A stretch of DNA of 64,000 nucleotides from Micromonospora profundi (GTDB lineage: Bacteria; Actinomycetota; Actinomycetes; Mycobacteriales; Micromonosporaceae). The notes beneath the pieces are model-generated. The model was not told the origin of the DNA. It saw nothing but the letters and a program-made list of their open reading frames with translations, and did no database searches. The position numbers were made by a program, and so were the translations under genes. Location: contig NZ_JAATJK010000001.1 in assembly GCF_011927785.1 (NCBI RefSeq), positions 1,488,001-1,552,000 of the forward strand, in the 5' to 3' direction. Every line of letters begins with the position of its first letter. The first letter of the stretch is position 1. Positions 25,862 through 34,955 of the stretch are shown here, piece by piece.

Positions 25862-26371
25862 CTACGGCAGCCACCACGGTGCGAAGTACGGCGCCGACGC
25901 TCCCTCGTTCGAGAAGGACCACCCGCCCGCCGGCGCGCTCTGCAGCCTGACGACGACGTTCGCGACGTAGGGCGAGCTGACCGGGCTGAAATCAACGTCG
26001 CTGTACCAGGTCCTCCCGTTCGGGGCGCAGAAGTCCGACGCGCTGTCGGTGTAGGGCACCACCACGCCGTTCTGGTAGGTGATGACCATCTGGACCCGGA
26101 CACACTCGCCGGACGCGTTGTTGATGTAGATACGTCCGAGCAGCCGGGGCTCCCAGGCGCCGTTGACCAGATCCCACTCCAGCCGCCCGTCAGCCTTGGG
26201 ATCTCCGGAGATGTTGCCCAGGTCGCCGTCGCCGAAGTCGAAGTGCGGCTGGGTGATGGAGAACCGGTCGGTCCGCTGCACCGCGGCCTGCGCCGGGCTC
26301 GCCCCGATCAGCGCGAGTGCGCACACCATGGGCAACATCAGGAGCCGGGTCGCCGTTTTGCTGAATCGCAT
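25862..26371 (-). CDS. Secreted protein of unknown family
   Basis: A protein of 169 residues. The start at ATG 26371 is clear: GGAGGA precedes it and the product begins with a signal peptide (FSKTATRLLMLPMVCALALI, cleavage near AQA-AV). The mature part is polar, rich in Asp, Asn, Ser and aromatics (HFDFGDGDLGNISGDPKADG, GRTWYSDVDFSPVSSPYVAN), with two Cys. It looks like a small beta-sandwich exoprotein. I do not recognise the family. It is divergent from the 26631 gene, also secreted, over 259 bases. Confidence 0.82.
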   Translation of the reverse strand: MRFSKTATRLLMLPMVCALALIGASPAQAAVQRTDRFSITQPHFDFGDGDLGNISGDPKADGRLEWDLVNGAWEPRLLGRIYINNASGECVRVQMVITYQNGVVVPYTDSASDFCAPNGRTWYSDVDFSPVSSPYVANVVVRLQSAPAGGWSFSNEGASAPYFAPWWLP

Positions 26372-26524
26372 GTCTTTCCTCCTCGATCGCGCCGCGGCCT
26401 TTGCGCGGCGTTCGTCATCGAGTCTCGGCAGGGACGTCAGGGTCACGTCACGATCCGCTCCGGGTGGCGGCTCGGGCGGGCGAACCATGACGCCACCCTG
26501 AGGTCCGACCGGACCATGGGTGCT

Positions 26525-26615
26525 GCCCGGCCCGAGTGGGCCGGCGAGATCGACCATCGCCCGGCCCGAGTGAGCCGGCGAAACCGGCCATCGCCTGACC
26601 CGGACGGGTCGGCAG
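26525..26615. repeat. Degenerate 34-bp tandem repeat, about 2.7 copies, before a secreted-protein gene
   Basis: Units begin at 26525, 26559 and 26593, each GCCCGGCCCGAGTG-like then a GATCGACCATC-like end. The third is more diverged. The array ends 16 bases before ATG 26631. Direct repeats in this position could be regulator-binding sites or a slippage product. Confidence 0.7.
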
Positions 26616-26630
26616 AAGTGAAGGAGCACG

Positions 26631-27524
26631 ATGCGCACAATGGACATGGCGCGGCGGACCGCGGCAGGCGCGGTCGTTGTCGTGCTGGGTACGGCGGCCG
26701 GTGCGGCCGCACCGGACCGGCAGGCCCACGCGGGAGGGTTCGCACCGGTACGGGTCGTGGAGGCCAGCGAGAGCGACGGGAGCGGGACGAAGGTCGTCAC
26801 CGCGACCTGCCCGGGGGCGCGATCCGTCTTCGCGGCGGGCGCCCGGATCGTGGATGGGAACGGCGGGGTCGTGCTGACCGCGATGGAGCCTGACGCGGAA
26901 CTGAACACGGTGACAGTCACCGCGACAGCCCGCACGGGATACGCGAGCGCGTGGTCGGTGGTGGCGTATGCCACGTGCGACTTGTCGACGAGCCCACCGG
27001 TGCGGGCGACGTCCACCGTCGAATCGGCGTCAACTGTGGAGGTGAGCTGCCCGGGCAGCACACGGTTGTTCGGCACCGGCTTCCGCTTCGAAGGACCGGT
27101 GGACCAGACGTACGTCGACGAGGTTGGCTTCGGCCCCGGACTGCGGACGGTGCGGGTGCATGCGGGCGGCGCCGAGCCGGAAAGTCTCACCGCCGTCGGA
27201 ATCTGCAAGGAACCCACCCAACCGACCGGGCCGCCCGGCGAACGCGTCGAGGCCGTCACCGAGTACGACGGCACGTGGCCGAAGACTGTCGTCACCGCGG
27301 AAGCCGGTCCGGACGTCCACGTGTACGGCGTCGGCGCCCGCGTGACGGGCGCGGGACCCTTCTTCCTCAGCGCACTTGTTCCCAGCCCGAACCTGCGTCA
27401 GGCGGGCGCCGAGGCCGTTCGTGCGAGCCAGTTGCCGGGGTCGCCCGCCGCCCGGGACGATGCCGAAGGCGACGGTGAAGGCTCGCTCGCCGTAGCCGCT
27501 CTGGAGTCGGCCGTCTTCCACTGA
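26631..27524 (+). CDS. Secreted protein with three internal repeats, unknown function
   Basis: A protein of 297 residues starting at ATG 26631 after GAAGGAG. Signal peptide MDMARRTAAGAVVVVLGTAA, cleavage near AHA-GG. The mature part has about three copies of a roughly 75-residue unit: KVVTATCPGARSVFAAGARI, then STVEVSCPGSTRLFGTGFRF, then KTVVTAEAGPDVHVYGVGAR, each followed by a GxGxVxLxxxxPxxxLxxVxV-like strand set. Cys pairs may bridge within the first two units. This repeat occurs in actinomycete exported proteins of unknown role. The last 40 residues are acidic and Ala-rich. It is convergent with the regulator at 27581. Confidence 0.8.
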   Translation: MRTMDMARRTAAGAVVVVLGTAAGAAAPDRQAHAGGFAPVRVVEASESDGSGTKVVTATCPGARSVFAAGARIVDGNGGVVLTAMEPDAELNTVTVTATARTGYASAWSVVAYATCDLSTSPPVRATSTVESASTVEVSCPGSTRLFGTGFRFEGPVDQTYVDEVGFGPGLRTVRVHAGGAEPESLTAVGICKEPTQPTGPPGERVEAVTEYDGTWPKTVVTAEAGPDVHVYGVGARVTGAGPFFLSALVPSPNLRQAGAEAVRASQLPGSPAARDDAEGDGEGSLAVAALESAVFH

Positions 27525-27580
27525 CCGGTCGCCATTCGCGGGCCGGCGACACCGGTCGGGCGCCGGCATTCCGCGGCAGG

Positions 27581-30500
27581 TCAACGCCCGCGATCGGGCG
27601 CCGGGTCCCGCCGGCCGTTGCCAGCGGTCGGCGGGACCTGGCGAACGGCGGCCTGTGGTTGTGGGCCTGGCCCGGCCGGCGCGAGGATGAGCTCGTCCGG
27701 CGGGTGCACCCCGATTGCCCGCATCGCCTCGCGGTACCGGGCGAGTGCCCGGCGCGCTTCGCCGTGCTGGCCGCCGGCGACCAGCGCGCGAACCAACGCC
27801 CGGTGCGCCGGCTGGTCGTACGGGTCGCGTTCGAGGAGCCGCAGCAGGTACGTCACCGCCGCCGCCGGGCCCGCCGTGGCCCGGCTGACCTGGGCCAGCA
27901 TGCGCAGCAGGCCGAGGTACGCCGCCCGTGCCTCCTCGCGCAGTGGGCCGGACCAGTCGGCGTACGGCTCATCTTCGAACGCGTCTGCGCGGTACTGCCG
28001 GTCGGCGGACAGCAGCACCGTGCGCGCCTCCGCCAGCGCCCCTCGTTCCAGCAGGCGTCGCGCGTGCGCGACGTGCGCGAGGAACTCCTCGACGTCCACC
28101 CGCAACCGGCTGACGTCGAGCGCGATGCACGCCTGATCGGCGATGAGGAAGTGGTCGGGCGCGAACGACTTCGTCGGGTCGAACACCCCGCGGACGATCG
28201 AGAGCAGGACCGACAGCCGGTGGCCGGTGCGATCCGGGTCGTCGTCCGGCCAGAGCAGTTCGCACAGCTCGCCTCGTGGCACCGGCCGGCCACGCCGAGC
28301 GACGAGGACACGCACCAGGTCACGCGCCTTGCGGGACTGCCACTGCGAGGCCGGAACCGGGTGGCCGTCCAGGTGCACCTCGAAGCGGCCGAGGGCCCGA
28401 ATCACGACCCGCTGGTAGACCGGCCCGGTGCCCGGCGCCCACCCGCCGAAGCTGCTCGCCGTCCGATCCACAAGGGCGCCTGCGAGGGCAACCTGCTCGC
28501 CCGCGAGGAGACCGGCCAGCCGATCGTCGATGTCGGCCCCGGGCAACCGTCCGAGGAGGACGAGCAGCCGAGCCGCCTCGACCGCCGCACCGGCCCGGGT
28601 CCAGATGGCGTACCCCTCGCGCAGCGCCTCGCGGGCCCGTTCGAGGTCCTGCTCGGCGGCGGCCCGCAGCTCGAGCGCGTCGGCCATTCCGGCCAGGTCG
28701 CCCTGAACGCGGGCGATGCGGGCCGCCTCGTCGGCGAGCACTGTGGCCCGGTCGGGCGCGGCCATCCGGAGCGCGACCCAGCCCTGGGCCAGCAGTGCCG
28801 GTACGACGATCTCGTCCCCGACGTCCCGAGCGGCCCGGTCGGCGTGCCCCGCGGCGGCCGGCACGTCGTCGTCCAGTCGTACCAGCGCCAGCCCAGCGAG
28901 CGCGGACACCAGGACGTGCACGTTACCGGTCTCCTCGGTGACCCGGATCGTCTCCTCGTAGGCGGCGCGTGCCTGCTCACGCCAGCCTCGCCGACGGTAC
29001 AGCTCACCCAGTCCGAGCAGCGCATGGATGAACCGGCGGGAACCCTTCTGCTGGTAGAACCCCAGCGCCGCCTCGTACCGCTGCACCGCCTCGTCGTAAC
29101 GGCCGAGCATCGCCAGCGCTTCCGCCTCGTTGCTCGTCGCGATGGCGCGCAGGCTCGGGGCGCCGGCCAGCGCGGCATAGCGGGCCGACCGCTCGGCCGT
29201 CGCCAGCGCCTCGGCGAACCGGCCGGTACGCAGGAACTGGTGGGTGCGGTTCGTGTGGATCCGGGTGAGCAGCAGGACGTCACCGATGCGTTCGGCAATC
29301 GGCAACGCCAGGGCGAAGTGCTCCTGGCTGCCCGCGATGTCACCGGCCACGCTGAGGCACAGGGCGACGCTGAGGTGGGTCGAGGCCAGTACGTCGTCCT
29401 GCCCGGCGCTTGTCGCGGCGGCGAGCGCCTGCCGCGCGTACGCAATGGCGGCCTTGGTGTCGCCGGTCAGCAGGTGCGTGTGTGCGGTCCAGGCGAGCAG
29501 CAGCGCCTGATCGGCGAGCGGGGCGGACCGGGGGAGCGGCCGGTCGAGGATCGCCAGGGCCGTCCGGGCGTCACCTCGCTGGTAGTGGATTCGACCCAGC
29601 CGCCAGGCCAGGCCGGCGTCCCAGGCCTCCTCGGCGGCGGCGTCGTACTCGTGGGTGGCCGCACCGAGGTCGCCGAGGGTGCGTAGGGCGTCGCCGAGCA
29701 GCAGGCGCAGCCGCCGCCTGCGATGCCGCTCCGGCAGCAAGCGGACCAGCTCGGCCACCGCCACGGAGCGGCCCGCCGCGATCATCCGATCGCCGTACGC
29801 TTCGAGCACCCGGGCACCCGCGGCATGGTCTCCGGCCCGCAGATACTCCCGGGCCGCGGCGACCGGCGGCCCGTGTTCGTCGTACCAGCTTGCTGCGGCG
29901 GCGGCCGTGTCGCGGATCTGATCGGCGGTCGGGGCTTGGCGCCCGTGCCGGGCGGTTTCGACGATGATCGGCACGACATGCTCCTCGGGCGCCGGTGCAC
30001 CTGGCCCGGCTGCGGCCCAGGCCGGCCGGGTCAGTAGGCCGGTGCGGCGTAGCCGGTCGACGATGCGCGGGGCGCCGCGATGGCCGAGCGCACGGCACAG
30101 CCCCACACTCACCGGCGTCAGCGCACCGACCTGCCGCAGCAGCCGGTTCGCGTCCGCCGGCAGCGCGGCCAGCACCTCGTCGGCGACGTACCGCGCGATC
30201 GGCCCACCGGGCTCGCTGAGGATCGGGGCGAGCGGCCCGGACGGCACCCCACCCAGCCGCAGAGTCTCGGCGGACAGATGGACGAGCGCCGGCCAGCCAC
30301 CGGTCGCCGCGTACACCCGGTCGGCAAGGTCCGGCATGGAGAGGCCGTACTCCTCGGCGATCAGGTCGGCGATCCGTTCCGGGGAGAGCGCCAGGTCGGC
30401 CGGGCCCAGCTCGGTCCAGAGGCCGCTGCCCAGCAGGCGAGTGGCCGGTGCCGACAGCGGCGACCGCGAGGCGAGGACGACTGTGACGTCGTCCTCCCAC

Positions 30501-30748
30501 CGGCCGACCTCCTTGAGCAGTAGGTGCAGCTGCTCCGCCGAGGTCGGCGGCAGGTCGTCGACCACGACCAGGCGGTCGCCGGCCGCGACGGCGTCGGCGA
30601 CGAGTTGGCGCACTGGTGCGTCCTCCCCCCGGCACCAACGGGCGCCCGCTCGGGGAAACCAACGGTGCAGCGCGGTGGTCTTGCCATAACCGGCGGCGGC
30701 CACGACGCAGTAGACCCCCCGCTGATGGCCTGCCCGCAACGGATGCAC
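27581..30748 (-). CDS. Large MalT-like ATPase/TPR regulator with C-terminal SARP (winged helix plus BTAD) domain
   Basis: A protein of 1055 residues; GTG 30748 follows AGGAGGA. The N-terminal STAND-type ATPase has Walker A AAAGYGKTTAL (about 17-27), Walker B DRLVVVDDLPP and a MalT-style sensor region (VVLASRSPLSAPATRLLGSG, ATGGWPALVHLSAETLR). Residues about 330-760 are TPR-like helices. Unlike classical MalT/LuxR proteins, the end is a SARP module: winged helix (about 783-870; RALGRFEVHLDGHPVPASQW, KARDLVRVLVARRGRPV) and BTAD (about 900-1020; LLRLLERDPYDQPAHRALVR, ARRALARYREAMRAIGVHPP). It probably senses a ligand with ATP and activates transcription. It lies 185 bases downstream of the alcohol dehydrogenase gene in the same direction, so it may regulate the transport/catabolic operon. 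Confidence 0.9.
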   Translation of the reverse strand: MHPLRAGHQRGVYCVVAAAGYGKTTALHRWFPRAGARWCRGEDAPVRQLVADAVAAGDRLVVVDDLPPTSAEQLHLLLKEVGRWEDDVTVVLASRSPLSAPATRLLGSGLWTELGPADLALSPERIADLIAEEYGLSMPDLADRVYAATGGWPALVHLSAETLRLGGVPSGPLAPILSEPGGPIARYVADEVLAALPADANRLLRQVGALTPVSVGLCRALGHRGAPRIVDRLRRTGLLTRPAWAAAGPGAPAPEEHVVPIIVETARHGRQAPTADQIRDTAAAAASWYDEHGPPVAAAREYLRAGDHAAGARVLEAYGDRMIAAGRSVAVAELVRLLPERHRRRRLRLLLGDALRTLGDLGAATHEYDAAAEEAWDAGLAWRLGRIHYQRGDARTALAILDRPLPRSAPLADQALLLAWTAHTHLLTGDTKAAIAYARQALAAATSAGQDDVLASTHLSVALCLSVAGDIAGSQEHFALALPIAERIGDVLLLTRIHTNRTHQFLRTGRFAEALATAERSARYAALAGAPSLRAIATSNEAEALAMLGRYDEAVQRYEAALGFYQQKGSRRFIHALLGLGELYRRRGWREQARAAYEETIRVTEETGNVHVLVSALAGLALVRLDDDVPAAAGHADRAARDVGDEIVVPALLAQGWVALRMAAPDRATVLADEAARIARVQGDLAGMADALELRAAAEQDLERAREALREGYAIWTRAGAAVEAARLLVLLGRLPGADIDDRLAGLLAGEQVALAGALVDRTASSFGGWAPGTGPVYQRVVIRALGRFEVHLDGHPVPASQWQSRKARDLVRVLVARRGRPVPRGELCELLWPDDDPDRTGHRLSVLLSIVRGVFDPTKSFAPDHFLIADQACIALDVSRLRVDVEEFLAHVAHARRLLERGALAEARTVLLSADRQYRADAFEDEPYADWSGPLREEARAAYLGLLRMLAQVSRATAGPAAAVTYLLRLLERDPYDQPAHRALVRALVAGGQHGEARRALARYREAMRAIGVHPPDELILAPAGPGPQPQAAVRQVPPTAGNGRRDPAPDRGR

Positions 30749-30933
30749 CGCGCTCCTCCTGGCCGTGCGGCGCGGACGACTGGCGTTCGCCCGCCCGTGG
30801 ATTAAGGTTCACCGTCGGCATCGGGGGAGGCAAGACCCCCGATTGGTCGCGTACCCGATCCAGAATGCGCGCGAGTGCTGACTATGGGTACTGAATTTCC
30901 GCTGGCCAGGGCTTTTATGATCGCCGATCGGAA

Positions 30934-32151
30934 TCAGGCGTTTCGGGTCCGGTCCCCGGTCCAGGCCGCGTCGAGGATCGCGGTCAGGCTGGCGGTGTCG
31001 GTCGGTCCCGGATGGTTCTGGATCAGGCGGGTGACGCCACCGGCCATTTCCGCGAAGCGCGGGAGGTCGGCGCGTGCCACGCCGACGTCCGCCAAGGTGG
31101 GAGGGATGCCGATGTCGGCAAGGAGCCCGTCGAGCCAGGTGAGGAACACATCTGCGGCCTCGCCATCCGACGCACCGGCCACGTCGAGCCCGCACACCCT
31201 GGCGAGGGTGGCCAACCTGTCGCTGATCGCGTCCTTGGCGGCGTCCAGCGCGTAGGGCAGGAGCAGCCCGACGCCCAGGCCGTGCGGCGTGTGCGTGGCG
31301 GCGCCGATGGGGTACTGGAGAGCGTGCGGGGCTGCGTTGCCCGCGTGGGAGAACGCGAGCCCGGCGAGCACCGCCCCATAGGACATGTCGGCGCGCGCGT
31401 CCGTGTCGCCTCCGTCCCGGACAGCACGACGCAGGCTACGGGCGATGCGTTCCGCCGCCAGGAGCGCGTAGTGGTCGGTGATGGGGTTGCGGCCGAGGAA
31501 GACCTGCTCCACCGGGTCGCGCGGCCCGTGGGGCCGACGTCGCGCGGTGTAGCTCTCCACCGCGTGACAGAACGCGTCGATGCCGGAGTGGGCGGTGACG
31601 GTCGCAGGGCAGGTGTAGGTGAGTTCGGGGTCGACGATGGCGAAGTCGGGCACGATGTGGACGCTGGAAACGCCCACCTTCAGCTCGCGGTCCGGGTCGG
31701 TCAATACCGAGACGGGTGTGAGCTCGGAGCCGGTGCCTGACGTCGTCGGGACGGCGACGAGAGGAATCGTCGGCCCTGGCACCTTCGACTCGCCGTAGAA
31801 GTCGCGCGGCGTCCCGCCGTGGCGACGGATGACACCGACGATCTTGGCGAGGTCGATCACCGTGCCACCCCCGATGGCGAGGATCACGTCGGCGTCCACA
31901 GCGGCGGCGGCCGCGACGGCCAGTGCGACGTCGGCGAGTGGTACGTCCGGAGTCGCGTCGGAGAACACCTCGACGACCTGGACCTTCTCCCGAACGGCGG
32001 CCACGATCTCGGCCACGCCCGGCTGCCCCAGAAGAACCTTGTCGGTCACTATGAGGACTCGTGAGCCGCTCTCGGCCACCACTCGTGGGATGTTCTGCGC
32101 GACCCCTTCGCCCACTATGAGTTGGCGTGGTCCGCGGACGGTCTCAAGCAT
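30934..32151 (-). CDS. Iron-containing (group III) alcohol dehydrogenase
   Basis: A protein of 405 residues, typical length. The N-terminal NAD domain has ILAIGGGTVIDLAKIVG, the GGGSxxD-type motif, and PLVAVPTTSGTGSELTPVSV. Metal ligands are Asp and His of HSGIDAFCHAVESY, then His residues in SHAGNAAPHALQYPIG and ATHTPHGLGVGLLLPY, as in FucO/4-hydroxybutyrate dehydrogenase enzymes. It oxidises a primary alcohol to an aldehyde with NAD. Upstream in the same direction are a succinate-semialdehyde-type aldehyde dehydrogenase and an ABC importer, so the pair would take an alcohol to an acid. 4-Hydroxybutyrate is a reasonable but unproved substrate. GGAGAGG lies before ATG 32151. Confidence 0.93.
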   Translation of the reverse strand: MLETVRGPRQLIVGEGVAQNIPRVVAESGSRVLIVTDKVLLGQPGVAEIVAAVREKVQVVEVFSDATPDVPLADVALAVAAAAAVDADVILAIGGGTVIDLAKIVGVIRRHGGTPRDFYGESKVPGPTIPLVAVPTTSGTGSELTPVSVLTDPDRELKVGVSSVHIVPDFAIVDPELTYTCPATVTAHSGIDAFCHAVESYTARRRPHGPRDPVEQVFLGRNPITDHYALLAAERIARSLRRAVRDGGDTDARADMSYGAVLAGLAFSHAGNAAPHALQYPIGAATHTPHGLGVGLLLPYALDAAKDAISDRLATLARVCGLDVAGASDGEAADVFLTWLDGLLADIGIPPTLADVGVARADLPRFAEMAGGVTRLIQNHPGPTDTASLTAILDAAWTGDRTRNA

Positions 32152-32283
32152 GTCGGTGCCTCTCCGGAACCTCGGCGGCGATGTGCGGGGCGGACGTCCG
32201 GGTCACCTGCGGGACCCCGACGGCGTCGGCAAGGCCGGCCGCCCAGGTGGCGCGCGCGCCGGGAGGCCGGAGCAGCAGGCCGG

Positions 32284-33744
32284 TCATGGCAGGTCGATCG
32301 CCGCGTAGGTGAGGTCGAGGTACTCGAGGATCCCCTCGTGCGACCCCTCCTTGCCGATGCCGGACTGCTTCACGCCTCCGAACGGAGCCGACGGGTCCGA
32401 TATCAGACCGCGGTTGACGCCGATCATTCCCGTCTCCAGCCCTTCGGCGAACCGGAGCGCCCGCTGGAGGTCACGGGTGAAGACGTATCCGACCAGGCCG
32501 TACTCGGTGTCGTTGGCCTTCGCCAGCACCTCGTCGTCGGAGGTGAACGAGATGATCGGCGCCACCGGGCCGAAGATCTCCTCCTGCAACATCCGCGCGT
32601 CGTCGGGCACGTCGACGAGGACCGTGGGCGGGTAGAAGTGGCCCGGCCCGTCCGGCCGTTCGCCGCCCACCAGGACCCGGGCGCCACGGTCGACAGCGTC
32701 GGCCACGAGTTCGTCGATCTTGGTGACCGAGGGGTCGTCGATCAACGCTCCGACGTCCACGCCGTCGTCGAGACCGTGGCCCACCGACAGCGCGCCCATC
32801 CGCTCTGCGAAGCGCGCCGTGAACTCCTCGCGCACGGGCTCCTCGACGTAGATCCGGTTGGCCGCGATGCACGACTCACCGATGTTGCGCATCTTGGCCA
32901 CCATGGCGCCGTCGACGGCGACGTCCAGGTCGGCGTCCGCGCACACGATCAGGGCCGCGTTGCCGCCCAGTTCCATCGAGGTACGCAGTACGTTGTCAGC
33001 GGCCTGCCGGAGCAGCACGCGCCCGACCTCGGTCGAGCCGGTGAACGACAGCTTGCGGGTACGCCTGTCGGCAAGCAGTGCGGAGACCACCTCGCCGGAA
33101 CGCTTGGTGGTGATCACGTTGACGACGCCCGGGGGTACGCCGACCTCCTCCATGATGCGGGCCAGCAACAGCAGGGTGAGTGGCGTCTGGGCTGCCGGCT
33201 TGGTGATCGTCGTACAGCCCGCGGCCAACGCGGGAGCGATCTTGCGGGCACCCATCGCCAACGGGAAGTTCCAGGGAGTCACGAAGACGCACGGTCCGAC
33301 CGGCTTCGGCACGGTGAGGATGCGGTATCCACCTGCGGGAGCGGTGCTGTAGCGCCCCTCGACGCGCACCGCCTCCTCGGCGAACCACCGGAAGAACTCG
33401 GCGCCGTAGGCCACCTCTGCCCGAGCCTCGGCGAGCGGCTTGCCCATCTCGAGCGTTATCAGCCGGGCGACCTCCTCGGATCGCCCGGTCAATGCCCGGT
33501 ACGTCGCTGTCAACAACTCCGACCGCTTCCGCGGCGGGGTCGCAGCCCACTGCGCCATCGCCCTGGTCGCCGCGTCCAGAGCGGCGAGCCCGTCGGCGAC
33601 GCCGGCGTCCGCCACCTCGGCGATGGTCTTGCCGGTGGCCGGGTCCTCGACGGCGAATGTGGCTCCGCTTGCGGCGTCACGCCAGGCGTCGCCGATCCGG
33701 AGCCGTCGGTGCTCGGGGGCCAGGACGTTCATCGGGTCACTCAT
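32284..33744 (-). CDS. NAD(P)-dependent aldehyde dehydrogenase, succinate-semialdehyde dehydrogenase type
   Basis: A protein of 486 residues; ATG 33744 after AGGAGG. It shows the ALDH order: VTPWNFPLAMGARKIAPALA, TKPAAQTPLTLLLLARIMEE, LSFTGSTEVGRVLLRQA, general-base Glu in TSMELGGNAALIV, nucleophile Cys in NIGESCIAANRIYV, EEIFGPVAPIISF and FGGVKQSGIGKEGSHEGILE. The closest pattern is GabD-like succinate-semialdehyde dehydrogenase, which makes succinate; other aldehydes are possible. It is 134 bases after the ABC ATPase gene and 132 bases before the Fe-alcohol dehydrogenase, all in one direction, so transcription together is likely. Confidence 0.93.
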   Translation of the reverse strand: MSDPMNVLAPEHRRLRIGDAWRDAASGATFAVEDPATGKTIAEVADAGVADGLAALDAATRAMAQWAATPPRKRSELLTATYRALTGRSEEVARLITLEMGKPLAEARAEVAYGAEFFRWFAEEAVRVEGRYSTAPAGGYRILTVPKPVGPCVFVTPWNFPLAMGARKIAPALAAGCTTITKPAAQTPLTLLLLARIMEEVGVPPGVVNVITTKRSGEVVSALLADRRTRKLSFTGSTEVGRVLLRQAADNVLRTSMELGGNAALIVCADADLDVAVDGAMVAKMRNIGESCIAANRIYVEEPVREEFTARFAERMGALSVGHGLDDGVDVGALIDDPSVTKIDELVADAVDRGARVLVGGERPDGPGHFYPPTVLVDVPDDARMLQEEIFGPVAPIISFTSDDEVLAKANDTEYGLVGYVFTRDLQRALRFAEGLETGMIGVNRGLISDPSAPFGGVKQSGIGKEGSHEGILEYLDLTYAAIDLP

Positions 33745-33878
33745 TGCGCCGCCTCCTGTGCTCTTCGTGGTGATGTGCAGGGCGACGCACCGCGCCACCG
33801 ATCGCCTTCTGACCGGTGACGGTTCGCGGGCCGGACTGCCATGTGCGGGCGCAATGGCGCCGTCGCTGCCCGGCGCGG

Positions 33879-34955
33879 CTACCGCCCGGCCTCGGACACC
33901 GACAGCCCGGTGTCCGCATCGAACAGGTGCGCGCGGTCCAGGTCGACAGTCACGGACAGCCGCTCGCCCGGCGTACCGGCGACGGTAGGTCGCGCCTTGA
34001 CCTTGAGGATCGCCGTCCCCACTCGGACGTCGACCACCGTTCGGTCGCCGAGCGGTTCGAGCCCGTAGAGTTCCCCCGACAACGACGCGCTCCCACGCTG
34101 CTCGACGGACAGGTCCTCCGCGCGCAGGCCCAGCAGCAGCGCACGACCGTCCTCGGCAGTGGTCCAGCGGGGCCGTGGCAGCGTCCAGCCGCCCGCGCCG
34201 ACCAGGCGATCCCCCTCGGCGTGGCAGGGGAGCAGGCTGATCGGTGGGCTCCCGACGAACCCCGCGACCCACTTGTTGGCGGGACGCTCGTACACCTCGG
34301 TCGGCGTTCCGACCTGCTGCACCTTGCCCTCCTTGAGGACCGCTACCTGGTCGGCCATGGACAGGGCCTCGACCTGGTCGTTCGTCACGTAGATGAAGGT
34401 TGCTCCGAGGCTCCGGTGGATGCGGGTGAGTTCGGTACGCATCTCGACGCGGAGCTTGAGGTCGAGGTTCGTCAGCGGCTCGTCCATGAGGAACGCGCGC
34501 GGGCGACGGACCAGCGCCCGGGCCAGGGCGACACGCTGCATCTCGCCGCCCGACAACTGCGCGGGACGACGCTGCAGCAGACGTTCGATGTGCAGCAGGC
34601 TCGACATCTGCTCGACGGCAGCAGCGATCTCGCTCGAAGAACAGCGGCGTGCCCGCAGCGGCGAGGCGATGTTCTCGTACACAGTGTGTCGCGGGTAGAG
34701 GGCGTAGCTCTGGAAGACCATTGCCAGGTCGCGTGCGGCCGGGGCGTCACCTGTCGCGTCCCTGCCATCAAGATGAACCGTCCCTGCGTCGAGCTTCTCC
34801 AGGCCGGCGATCGCCCGCAGGGTCGTCGTCTTGCCCGCCCCGGAGGGTCCGAGCACGACGAAGAACGCGCCGTCCGGTACGTCCAGCGTCACCCCGTCCA
34901 GGGCCTGGACCTTGCCGAAGGACTTGCGCAGCCCGTGCGCTGCCACGGTTCCCAT
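33879..34955 (-). CDS. CUT1-type ABC importer ATPase, switch (H-loop) His replaced by Asn
   Basis: A protein of 358 residues of the MalK/UgpC family. Walker A GPSGAGKTTT (residues 36-45), Q-loop MVFQSYALYP, signature LSGGEMQRVALARALVRRP, Walker B AFLMDEPLTNLD and a C-terminal TOBE regulatory part (ALLLGLRAEDLSVEQ) are intact. The H-loop reads FIYVTNDQVEALSMADQ: Asn stands where nearly all ABC ATPases have the switch His that supports hydrolysis; its partner encoded upstream has YVTHDQ. It may be the degenerate half of an asymmetric pair. ATG 34955 overlaps the upstream stop (TGATG). Like the glycerol importer GlpSTPQV (from memory), this operon has two different ATPases. Confidence 0.93.
   Translation of the reverse strand: MGTVAAHGLRKSFGKVQALDGVTLDVPDGAFFVVLGPSGAGKTTTLRAIAGLEKLDAGTVHLDGRDATGDAPAARDLAMVFQSYALYPRHTVYENIASPLRARRCSSSEIAAAVEQMSSLLHIERLLQRRPAQLSGGEMQRVALARALVRRPRAFLMDEPLTNLDLKLRVEMRTELTRIHRSLGATFIYVTNDQVEALSMADQVAVLKEGKVQQVGTPTEVYERPANKWVAGFVGSPPISLLPCHAEGDRLVGAGGWTLPRPRWTTAEDGRALLLGLRAEDLSVEQRGSASLSGELYGLEPLGDRTVVDVRVGTAILKVKARPTVAGTPGERLSVTVDLDRAHLFDADTGLSVSEAGR

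Noticed and set aside
25862..27295. A 5' extension of the secreted protein at 25862-26371 to 477 codons
   Set aside because: The extension is antisense to the 26631 gene and would bury the clear signal peptide that starts at ATG 26371 after GGAGGA.
27659..29686. A 675-codon plus-strand frame
   Set aside because: Antisense shadow of the MalT-SARP regulator, no motifs or SD.
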